A stretch of 64,000 nucleotides of DNA from Anisakis pegreffii (taxonomy: Eukaryota > Nematoda > Chromadorea > Rhabditida > Anisakidae), in contig JAPYMA010000346.1 of NCBI GenBank assembly GCA_035041965.1, forward strand, positions 1-64,000. Direction: 5' to 3'. The notes under the pieces are model-generated. The model searched no databases and had not been told where the DNA came from. It saw only the letters and a program-made list of their open reading frames with translations. Every line of letters starts with the position of its first letter. Positions within the stretch are counted from its first letter, which is position 1. Of this stretch, positions 11,610 to 21,981 are shown piece after piece. The position numbers were made by a program, and so were the translations under genes.

Positions 11610-11615
11610 CTGCAA
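11610..11615 (-). promoter_or_regulatory. Splice acceptor upstream of the hsp90 start codon
   Basis: TTGCAG on the minus strand lies about 45 bases before the ATG. It could close a 5' untranslated intron starting near the TATA-like box 380 bases upstream. It could also be a spliced-leader trans-splice site, which is common in nematodes. The sequence cannot decide between them. Confidence 0.5.
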
Positions 11616-11990
11616 CCAATAGATAAATACTAAACGACATCATTTCCAAATACCAAACACGCACAATCTCACAATAACACGTTTACGACCCATGAAGTTC
11701 TACATTCGTGAGCCTCACACCATAATAAATCTCCACCTCAACCCATAAAACTCAATTCAACAATATCCGATGTAAACCTTGAATGAACTGCTACCATAGC
11801 TTTACCAAAACCTTGACATAACCATATTATTGAATAAATAAGCGAATCATTAACCATCCTCATAGCCTCAATTACAATAATACCAAATCGTAACGAGAAC
11901 CTTATCAATCAATCAATCCACGCAGCAACACCCCAACCCACCGCACGATTACTCACACCAAAATGAAATAACGATTTAGGAGCGAGCGCG

Positions 11991-12100
11991 CTATTAATAT
12001 AAACTTGCATAGAATGTTCTAGAAGGTGGGCGTGGCTAGTGCGATCGACCAATCAAAGCAGTGGCGACTATTAGGGATGGAAATTTCGAGAACGAACTTC
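11991..12100 (-). promoter_or_regulatory. hsp90 heat-shock promoter: TATA-like box and heat-shock elements
   Basis: Read on the minus strand, TATATTAATAG (plus 11991-12001) is a TATA-like box. Just upstream is AGAATGTTCTAGAAG at 12011-12025, a perfect three-unit heat-shock element (GAA, TTC, GAA at 5-base spacing). CCAAT lies at 12049-12053. A second gapped cluster TTCGAGAACGAACTTC lies at 12085-12100. This is the expected architecture of an HSF1-driven gene, and it predicts transcription starting near 11960. Confidence 0.8.
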
Positions 12101-12438
12101 TCACATCCGAGTGCGTTTTGTTCTCCTCAGTCATGAACGGTTTGTAATCGGGCGGAGTGGGGAGGAAGGGAGGAGAGGGAAGGGTGGAAAAGTTTTCGGG
12201 TGGAAAAAAAGAAACAGTACACGAAGTACTCAAAATGATTGTGATTATATGAACAAAAATAATATTACGCTACCATCACCTTAACCAAATAGATTTAATA
12301 ATAAGTCCGCCGCTTAGTAAGTGCACGCCAAATTAAAGCAGCAAGGAGAATACAAAACTAAATCACACTGAAAATGTAAGTAAGAAATAAATTATCGTGA
12401 TGATAAAGCTGATCACAGTAATCAAATATAAAATGTCG

Positions 12439-12653
12439 GGTACTTGTTCTGTTTAGTCCCTCCACCCGTACGCAATATCACGCGCGCGTGCGCGTAACCA
12501 CGCCTACTGGATAAGCCTGAGCCTAAGCCTGATGCCGAAGTCAGCGTAACAGAATGGGTGTGGCCTAAAGCGCGTATGACAACGTGCGGCGGTGTTGTTG
12601 AGAGCGCAAATGGTGTCTGCGTGCGGGTGGAGGGACTAAACAGCATAAGTGCC
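12439..12653. mobile_element. Inverted-repeat element, family C
   Basis: Perfect 20-base terminal repeats: CTGTTTAGTCCCTCCACCCG at 12449-12468 and its exact complement at 12624-12643. They are extended outward by GGTACTT and AAGTGCC, which resemble the ends of family A. AAATGT occurs on both flanks (12431-12436 and 12654-12659) and may be a short target duplication. The centre has GAGCCTAAGCCTGATGCC-type hexamers. No coding frame is present. Confidence 0.75.
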
Positions 12654-12887
12654 AAATGTGGCACTGATGGATATCAGTAATTCTTCCAAACTGCCTTGGT
12701 TCGATTCTGAGCAATCAAAATAACCCTTGAAATACAATTGCAAACGAATGTCGTATTTCGCAAAGTTATAGATTAGTGTTTGCACGGCATCCCGAGCTTG
12801 GCATCCCGCGCGAACACAAAAGAAAGAAGAGCCTAAGCCTTAAGTCGCTGTACTCTATTAAAAGAGCAGCCAATAGAAGAAACCATC

Positions 12888-13215
12888 AGCACTTTTTTAC
12901 TTTGGGGGGGGGCGGGGGTCGCACGCGAGCACGCTCCAGTACAATGATAAATACATACGCTCACACACTATGAACGACGTTTTCACATGGACCGAGGCCA
13001 CGCCTACTGCGCATGACCCCAGCCCAAGCGTAGTCTCAGCCTAAGCTTAAGCCTGAGCTCGCTTACTAGGCCCCGTTGTGACATCGAGCGATTTTGGACA
13101 CACTTATTAGATGAGGCTGATTTCACACATAGGCTGAGGCCATGTGCAGTAGGCGTGGCATCGGTTGTCATACGCGAGCGTACTCGCGTGCGACCCCCTA
13201 AAGTAAAAAAGTGCC
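12888..13215. mobile_element. Family A element, copy 3
   Basis: Opens GCACTTTTTTACTTTGGGG and closes CCCCTAAAGTAAAAAAGTGCC-like at 13195-13215. The GCACGCGAGCACGCTC subterminal block and the CACGCCTACTGCGCATG block are present and mirrored in the right arm. Flanking bases show no clear duplication. Confidence 0.8.
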
Positions 13216-13541
13216 TTCAGTTTGTTGGAATCAATATGAATTGTAAAATGTGACTAATTGCCCTATATAATTTAGAGTTAATTCTTTAATTGATCAGTTG
13301 ATAGTTTACGATTGTTATCATAATTGTCTTCGGCTGTTTTTCATTTGAAAGGAAATTTGTATTTGACGTTTCATTCGTTGATTTTTCGATTTATTTATTC
13401 AAATTCGGTAAGTTGTATCGAGGAATGACAATTTCATGTGAAATTGGTGAACTATTTTTGTACGAGAGTCATGTTATTTACGTTTTGTCAGGGCAAGGTA
13501 AGTATTCTTGGTGCATTCGAGGTTGTGTTATAATATTTGGG
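13216..13541. other. Spacer between two family A copies
   Basis: A/T-rich sequence with no supported gene. A short open frame near 13413 runs into the next repeat and is not convincing. Confidence 0.45.
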
Positions 13542-13827
13542 GGCACTTGTTTACTTTGGGGAACCCGCACGCAAGCACGCTCGCGTACAACGATACACAT
13601 ATACACTCACTCACTGTGAGCGACGCTTTCACATAAACCGAGGCCACGCCAGCCTAAGCCTAAGCCTGAGCTCGTCGGCTGGCCCCTGCTGTAACATCGG
13701 GCGATCTGAGGCTACGATTATATGAGGCTGAGGTTACACATAGGCTGGGGCCATGAGCAGTAGGCGTGGCCTTAGTTGCCATACACGAGAGCGCTTGCGT
13801 GCGGGTCCCCCAAAGTAAACAAGTGCC
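13542..13827. mobile_element. Family A element, copy 4
   Basis: Opens GGCACTTGTTTACTTTGGGG and closes CCCCCAAAGTAAACAAGTGCC-like. The interior includes GCCTAAGCCTAAGCCTGA at 13652-13669, two exact units of the nematode telomere repeat plus a variant. No coding frame or clear target duplication was seen. Confidence 0.8.
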
Positions 13828-14454
13828 AAATAAAATTACAAAAATAGACCAAAACACAAAATTAAAGGCTGGGCAAGCACAAATTGTGGTGGAATGCATG
13901 ACAGAAGTCCTGGAATACTGATTCAGTAGCATAGTACAACTTTAAACAATACACTATTCCCAACTTTAAAAAGACACTGAACATAATAAGTGAATTCTTC
14001 TTCTTAAAGACGAAAGACCGAACGAATACTATACAGAACTAAAATAAAAGCGATGATATTAGGAAATTTCTAATAATAATAACCTTAACTATACATACCA
14101 ATGACCAATAATCATTGATATCAATCCGATAATACAATGCACAAAAATAAACAATTGAACTACACAAAATGTGAAACAAATACAAATACAAAAACCACAA
14201 AAATGTGAACCATGGTGCAATGCATCGTTCCGATTCGCGCAACGTTTATAAAGCGTATCACCAATGATAAGACTCTTGGAACGAATATAACGTTGTAATA
14301 AAGCAGTGAAAAACATTACACATGTAAATTGAATTTTTAAACATTTTATGTCAATATAGTCAAATTTTCCCGAAGCACATCTCCATTGGGGCACTTTCAA
14401 CCAAGATCCCACTTACTCATTCTAAACTTCGCACTATTCTTCCACAAGTTTCAT
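13828..14454. other. 3' flank of the RNase T2 gene
   Basis: A/T-rich with no recognised gene. Minus-strand frames between 14039 and 14412 have no similarity I can recognise and look accidental. Confidence 0.4.
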
Positions 14455-16052
14455 CTACCAACCGAATGAAGCGAAGAAATGCTTGACTGAGCTGACAGTA
14501 GGCCAATACTTGGGTATCATCCCGAACAAGAACAAATTTCCAACAGAACTTGCACCGCCATTACTAAGAGTAATCGGTTTGGGTAATTTTCGATAAGTGG
14601 GCTTATCACTCTTATGATAACTGCGGTCGCTTTTATCACTGGTTGAACCTTTGGTATGAGATGGGGAGGTATATTTGATACCTTCAAGGGGACACGCTTC
14701 ATAGGTCGGCAAAGCTGGGCTACCCCGTCTCTCACGGGAGATACTTCGCCCCGCAGAGTCGAATCTGTGTGTTTGGCGCCATTTTCCCGATTTTCCACCA
14801 GCACCTTTTCCACAGTCAATTGGTTGGAAATCCTTATCCAAACATATTCGTATATCAGCCAGAAAATATTCACCACTCTGAAATACATTTTTAAAAACCT
14901 CCCCAAATTATAGTAAAAATGCCAAAAAATTTAACAAATTCCGCAAACAACCACCAAAAAGTACCGTTTTGTCCTTCAGACAGTGCATTTTAATGCTGCG
15001 GCCATTTGTCAGATATGTTGTAATGGCTTTATAAATATCACCTAAACGATAAGACGACTCCGAGTTAGGCATAATATTACCGCGACGTAATGCTCTAAAA
15101 GCAAATTTCCAATTAATATTCATAATGTTTCTTATGAAAGAAATCAATAAAACGCACTCATCAACAGCATATTGCTCATGCAAATGCAAACTCTCCGAAA
15201 AGTAATTCAGCTCTCCTTGAGTTGCTTGCACATTCCATGCACACGTTCCATGCTTTTCCCATTCATGTTTCCTGAATTCATCACCACTATATTTGTACAT
15301 AATTAATTATAACAATAAAAAATAATTCAACAGTAAACAAACACACACCAGAATGACGATACAGACTTTTGAGGAAATAGATTCGGCCATTCCAATTCCA
15401 ACTGCTTTTCTATTTGAGCAATTTTACCCGGTTTAAACTTCCTATCTTGTGAATGACAGAACTGCAGCGGTGAGTCGTCTCGTCTTGATGGCCTTTTCAA
15501 GAAACAAACAAAATCACTTCAAAGTATCACAAAACATATATGACTTCCATCACTATCGGATTCGGAGCGGTTATTCAGAAATGGACCGATTGCCTTGCCG
15601 GCAGAACGTTCACCATTGTTGCGATTACTTAATGAAGTAGCCCTAGGCTATGTTTAATTATACAAATTATTTATTGTTGGGCAATAAGGGGGGGGGCAAC
15701 TCAAAACAATTCTGTGATCGCCAAAGTGAACCAACGCAAAATCACAAAACATCAAAAACAACCACATCCCATCATTCTTAAAGTCAACTCCTCTAGTTCC
15801 CCGCGAATCGAGTTAATTAATGCCTCACCAAAGTCCATGAATCGTCCAAAGTGTACTTTGTTGAGGTACCAAGCAAGAATCAGTCTTCCAATCGTTATCC
15901 ACTAAACAAACAGCTGTTGGGTAAATTTGCGTGAATATGAAGTAATCGAATTGCAATGAGTGATCTGTTTTACGCGAAAAAGCGTTAACGATATCGAGCA
16001 CGACCCGAACAAATATCACAAATGTAAACGATGCATGACCAACTAATCGCAT
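14455..16052 (-). CDS. Secreted or lysosomal ribonuclease T2
   Basis: Cuts single-stranded RNA by an acid transesterase mechanism, usually in lysosomes or outside the cell. Exons 15829-16052, 15349-15492, 15158-15271, 14965-15094 and 14455-14877 join in frame to about 344 residues. The start codon (16050-16052) is followed by a hydrophobic stretch suited to a signal peptide. Active-site block CAS-1 is WTIHGLWPSR, split across exons 1 and 2. CAS-2 is WKHEWEKHGTC, split across exons 2 and 3. All catalytic histidines, the glutamate and the lysine are present. The typical end block ADIRICLDKDFQPIDC is in exon 5. The frame then continues for about 100 residues rich in Lys, Ser and Arg, beyond the usual family end. 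This tail is real only if no further intron removes it. Exon 2 uses an AAG acceptor. Confidence 0.93.
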
Positions 16053-18209
16053 CTGCAACTCACGGTAATTACATCTCATCTCGATCAAAGCAATCAGTGA
16101 CATCAATAACGCTTCGTAATCTAACGGTGCAATTGGCTGCTGATTTCGTAGACATCAAACATACCATGACAACTAAACCCTCACAACTGCTTTCATACCT
16201 ATTTTTGACTTACCTCGTACATTCATAAAGTTTACCATACCTCTATTAGGTACCAGGTACCTGTACCGGGTACCCTCATACCCGAAACATGGATATGCCC
16301 ATCCTTATAATTAAAACTGCCGGAATGGTACTACAATACGAGTCTCATCAATATCAAAGGCACTTACTGATGGAAAAAAACGAAGCAGAGATTTGAATAT
16401 ATTTAATCAGATGCAAAAAGGGAAATTGGAAGCAAACAAGGGGAGACATGGAGGAATCGAACGCGAAGTTTTGAGAACGGCTGCTTTAAGGAGGTTATCA
16501 ACTTAAAATAAATTATGAGTTGGCAGGTGAATGAAGGACATTTGCGAGTTAACAGACACTTACGGTTACCTTGAAAAACAGCGGTGCATAAATGATGCGC
16601 GGATGGATGGGAGTGACTATTTTTAGATGAGAAGTATATTGTTTAATTTGAATTAATTGGCTAATACACACACCTATATTAAAGATTCAACCGTACGGCA
16701 TTCATACGTTCATACCTATAATTAGAACTGCTTGAATGGTACTACAGTACACTTCAGATAATACACCAAGCAGCGTTAAGCAATCAACTATCCATCAATA
16801 ACTTAACAAACAATCACAACTGAAAGAACAATGAACGTGATTCAATCACAAGTTCAACCATTTATTCACTTCTCTCTGATATCATTCCTGTTTCAGCACA
16901 TTCATGTGATCAATTCGTCGATTACTAATCGAGACACCCTTTCATCTTTTGAACAATATTAATGTCGATAATATGGCAATAATGTTATAATAATAATAAC
17001 AATAATAATTTAATTTATAATAACAATTAATAACAGTATAATTATTATACAATAATTATATTATTATTATTATAATTATTATTATTGATTCAGAATGGAT
17101 ATGCAATTAGTGCGCAGTGATTTCATTTGAGATTTAAATTTTAAATTCAAAAATTTAAAACCTCCCCGTACATAAAGCCAGATTAAATGGCATTAGTTTA
17201 AAGCGCATCAAATAGCGACTGAATATTGATAACAATAATGACAATGATAATAATAATAATAGTAATAATAATAAATATGAATAATAATTCGCAACAAATG
17301 AATCATACATTTGATTGTTCATATGGTGATAGATAGGTTATATGAATAATGGCATTTGTTATAAGAACACTAGCACATAATTAGTAATTGATCGAGTGAG
17401 TCATTTCATTAACAATTTACAGATAGCAATAATAATAGTAATGATAACGTCAAACAAGGAGAGTTTCAAATAAAGATTGATATTTAATAATGCAATAAAC
17501 AATGATAACTATCAGTTCGCTTGAAACATACATCAGCAGTAATATTAACAAGAACGATATATTTACCGTCAACTAAACGTGAACAAATCGTTAAAGCATC
17601 GCGCCGATCAGTTGTGGATTTTCTCTGAGATGTTCTTTACAAAATTCATATGATACACTTTGTGTAAAAAACTACTTGAATATTAACAGAATGTCAACCA
17701 AAGTATAATACAAATCAGAAGAAAACAGGATCATAATCAAGCAGTGAAGAGACTAGTAGTGATAAGCTTAATGACAGATTCATACATGAGAGAGCGAACG
17801 TCGATTAGTATTATTACTATCAGTGTTACCGCAATATAACAGCAACACTTGAATTGTAACCAAACAGACCAAAAACATAAACAATGACAAAAATAAATTG
17901 GCGAAATCGTGTAAAAATGAATAAATTCTGAAATTAACGCATATTAGAACCAAATTCATATGAGTACGATTGTTTAAAACTCAAGTTAGATGTTTAAAAA
18001 ATTTGGATAAAGATTGTTATCATAAAATCAGCAAAATTGATTATTATCATAAAATTGTCGTCGCAGGGTAAGGCAAAGCTAACGAAGCGATGTAAACTGC
18101 CAGTCCCAGTCACAGATAGTATCCGATATACAACCAACGATTGCATCAATAAAATCGTTCCAATAACATTGATATGCTACACAAACACCGAAATCGTCAT
18201 CAAATAATA
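16053..18209. other. Intergenic, A/T-rich
   Basis: No gene recognised. Points of note are a KpnI-like cluster of GGTACC and GTACC motifs at 16240-16281 and several AAT/ATT-rich low-complexity patches near 16990-17090 and 17240-17280. The right end should contain the Ena/VASP 3' untranslated region. Confidence 0.4.
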
Positions 18210-20750
18210 TTACCTTTTCTGCTGCAGCTCGGTACGTAACGCTTGAATGATCTCGCACTTTGCTTTCTCGATCTCCATTCGCATTTCACTCAAAATTTCC
18301 AATTTGATTTTCTCGAGCAATGACTCGTTCGATGTTGCAATACCATTTGTGATCACTGCTGTATTTCTGGATGGCTGTTGTTCATCTTGACTCGATATCG
18401 ATGAGCCGCTCGGTGCCCTACCGATACTACAATTACGCAACTAATATATTTGCAAAACATTTTCGGGCAGTCAAACTAAACTCATACTTGCGATGATTTT
18501 TGGGTGAATCGAGCACAGAACCAGCTGTGTTACTTCCATTCATTGCTGTCACACTCGCCAGTGGCTTCTCCCATGCTGCATGTCGCATCGACGCTTTGTT
18601 CGTTCCATCACCTAACAACAAACATTATTTTACAATAACAACCGACCCAAGATGCTCAAATCCGACGAATTTCAGTTAAAATACTGAATTCCAAAATGTG
18701 AATGTTATAGGATTCCAAACGAGGACCTTCGAAATTCAATGGAGATGCCGAATTTCTGAATCTCCATTGAATTTCGAAATTCAATCGCAACAACGAATTT
18801 GGGAACGTTGAGAGTCAATTCGGTGAGATTCCGATCAAACTGAAACTATGTTCAGAGCCCATCACTAGTATTTTACCAATTGTGATACCAAAACTTAAAC
18901 AAACACGCACCAACTGATTTTGCATCAACTGCATTTTCCGCGTTATTTTTGCGTTTATTAAGTGTTGCTTCCAACTCCGAAAATAGGTCTCCTCGACGGG
19001 TACTACCTGAAATAGGGCGAAGATGATAGTAGACAACAACAATAACAATGATTAAACATCACACCTGCAGTACAGCTATTCTGTTGCTGTGCACCATTAG
19101 CGCTGATCGCTGGGGCACTTGTCTTTCTCAACTGAACCCGTTTGATTTGTTCAGCTATTGAATTACCACCCCCTTTCGAAGTTGACAACGTTGAAAGCGG
19201 GGGTGGTGGTGGGGCTGGTGGGGCGTTCGTACTAATCGCTGCTGAAACATCGTACAAATCACCAACAACTGAACGATAACAGCAACAATAACAACAAGCA
19301 AACAAAACGCACCAATTCCTCCAGGTGGCAACGGAGGTGCTTGGGGAATTGCTCCGTTTGCCAAATTACTATTGCTGGTGTTAATTGTATTATTAGGCAG
19401 TGAGTGGGTTTGAGCGTGATGAGGTAAATATTGACTATTTGTCGATGATGAACCACCAGTGGTTAGTTGAGAGAGGGGTGGGGGTGGTGGAGGAGCCGGA
19501 GGTATTCGCGACGGACTGTTCATGTGGGATGTGGTAGCAGGAGTGTTATGAGCAGTGGTGGCATAGATTGTATTTGTTGTTGTGTTGGATGAGCCAGATG
19601 AGGTCGATGATCCTTGCGAGGCACGTCGTTGAGCACTGCATAGCAGAGCTGCTCCACTCGATGACGAGCTTTGAATAGATTGCGATGACTTCCTTAACAA
19701 AATACATTTCTTCTCATCAAAATTCTTCACCATATGACTGAAATTTCGAAAATCAATCCAGAAATCAACTTAAATATCAACCTATAATTATTCGCAGTGA
19801 GTGTAGCAGTAGTGGCAGTGGAACAAATACTATCTTGATCCGCGTCTCGGAATGATGGCGCACTATGGGCATTATGGTGCAGTTGTGGTTCGTGATATAT
19901 TCCGTTCGACAGACCTAACTCCGAGCCTAAATATGACCTCTCATTCATTGCAGAATTTAAAAATCCGAACAAATCAGAAATCTCCGCCATGAACATTAGA
20001 GGAGCGTTCGCAATAAGGATATGCACCATTCTGATAATCGTTGTTCGCTGATGATAACATCGCCATTGCCTGTGCCATCACATTCACAAACAAACGAGCG
20101 TCATCTTCTGCCATAAAACTTAACCCATACACCTAAAGTAGAATCAGAATGACGACAACAAATAACAACTGCAATAATAAACAATAATAATCAAATTGCA
20201 CCTTTCGTTTTTCGTCTCTCCATTGATGGAATGTCGGTGTGGCTGCGTTATACTTCAACCTTTCATAAATATTACAATTCAGAATCCATTCTCTGTCCTT
20301 AAATTACATAAATTGCTCCATGTTTCGGCCAAACGCTAGGTCTAGATCCACCTTTGATCCAGAATCCATTCTAAGCTCATGCCTGAACAAACCTAGGCTC
20401 AAGCCCCAGCTCTAGACTCAAAAAACTTCTGGACTGATCTTTCATTCGGAAGATTATAAAAAACTTTTAAAATCCATTTCCGAAATTATGAATATCCTTA
20501 TGAGAATTATCGTTAATAAAGCACGTAGACCGACAACAATAATAAGCATCATTCCAGAACACACCAACAACAAATAATGACAAAACATCCAAAAATAACC
20601 TGAATTCTGGTACCAACAATTCTAAAAGCGTTCGTTCGAGTGTTTCTCAGGATGCGAACCTGTGACCTACAAGTCTCAGCACACCCATCCGGAGACCTCC
20701 ACCTCTTACTGCTATCATCATACACCATTACATCAGCCGTCGCTACGGCT
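18210..20750 (-). CDS. unc-34: Ena/VASP actin-elongation protein (UNC-34 type)
   Basis: Protects growing actin barbed ends at cell edges and growth cones. Exons resolved: about 20750-20600, 20297-20202, 20132-20027, 19926-19782, 19737-19313, 19268-19065, 19006-18911, 18611-18488 and 18417-18210. The EVH1 domain has VMVYDDSSKRW, RTNAFRIVG and TPTFHQWRDEKRKVYGLSF, matching the fold that binds FPPPP ligands. A Ser/Thr-rich linker follows, with three proline blocks such as PPAPPPPPPLSQL and PPAPPPPPLSTL for profilin or SH3 partners. The EVH2 region includes IAEQIKRVQLRKT (G-actin-like block), TRRGDLFSELEATLNKRK (F-actin block) and the C-terminal coiled coil LLEKIKLEILSEMRMEI for tetramers. The stop is at 18210-18212. 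The first exon with the start codon was not found; it should lie above 20750. Confidence 0.92.
18728..18778. repeat. Perfect 19-base inverted repeat in an unc-34 intron
   Basis: TTCGAAATTCAATGGAGAT at 18728-18746 and its exact complement at 18760-18778 are separated by 13 bases. The hairpin lies in the intron between 18611 and 18911. Related fragments with GAAATTC and GAATTTC surround it, so it may be a remnant of a small mobile element. Confidence 0.85.
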
Positions 20751-21512
20751 ATCGTCGTTTCACTTTATATTCATTATCAGTATTACTTATTAATCATTAA
20801 CAATATTACAGCACTTCTATCTCATCGAATATCAAACAGACAGCTTACGCAAGGCTAATTCAAAGCTCACATTCGACTATGACAATACATCAACTCTACT
20901 TCCCTCCGTCTTATCTTTGATGTTCTTGTTCCTTTGCAATTGCTATAATCAAAGCTGACAATAGAACATTTAATTTTCATTCCTCTCAATGCCATTTTTG
21001 CAATCGAGCAATCGGTTCACGAACAACGATCAGACGATGGAGTCAACAATCACCACTATCACACATGTAAAATGATAAAATTACATTATATCTAAATCAG
21101 ATCAACGATGATTTCATTCAACAGTGAAATCATTTAAAAATCAATGAAATGTCGAAAAACCTTGAAATCCAAAAACTTACTCCATTATTATGTGTGTGAT
21201 GATAAGAAAGTAAATGTTATCTGTATAGATGACAATAACGTCAGTGAGAGTGATTACAATAATAAGTGAAGTAAGCGATTTATTGCGAGGATAACAACAG
21301 TTTTTCAGTTCCTGATCCTGAACTTTTGATCTTCAGCTTGAGCTTGAGCTATAAAACGTGACGACGTCAAAACGAGATAATCGAACAGACAGCTAGTATC
21401 ATTATAATAAATATTCAACGTGCAAATAAAACGTTTATATCTCATTTCTTCATCACATGATAACAACACGCAGCTATCGTTCGATATTATTGCTGTTTCG
21501 TCGTTATGATAC

Positions 21513-21519
21513 AATAGTG

Positions 21520-21593
<74 letters not shown>

Positions 21594-21597
21594 TATT
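21513..21597. repeat. AT dinucleotide block inside a palindrome
   Basis: AATAGTGATATAT on the left and ATATATCACTATT on the right enclose a pure AT run, making a palindrome of about 85 bases that can extrude as a hairpin. Length is likely variable between individuals. Confidence 0.9.
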
Positions 21598-21876
21598 CCT
21601 GTCATGATTTATATCAGAATTCATTATCATGATTATTATTGACTACGATAATAATAACAATTGATAAAGAAATTATGAAATGGTAAAAATATCAAATAAT
21701 CAATACGTAATGCAACGTCATGAAGTAAAATGCATGTAAATGAGACAAAAATGATAACAATAAATATAATAAAGCAAAATATAATCAAAACCACACTAAA
21801 TCAAACCAAATTCCATACCATTCGTTATTACGGATCAGTTATTGCCAAATAAACGGGAAATATGGTCATACGTATC

Positions 21877-21981
<105 letters not shown>

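Noticed and set aside
13652..13669. Telomere repeat units
   Set aside because: Only two exact units inside a transposable element; not a real telomere or chromosome end.
14039..14412. Minus-strand frames just downstream of RNase T2
   Set aside because: Hydrophobic low-complexity translations with no splice support or family match.
16240..16285. GGTACC-rich palindromic cluster as a transposon end
   Set aside because: No second end, duplication or further copy in the window supports it.
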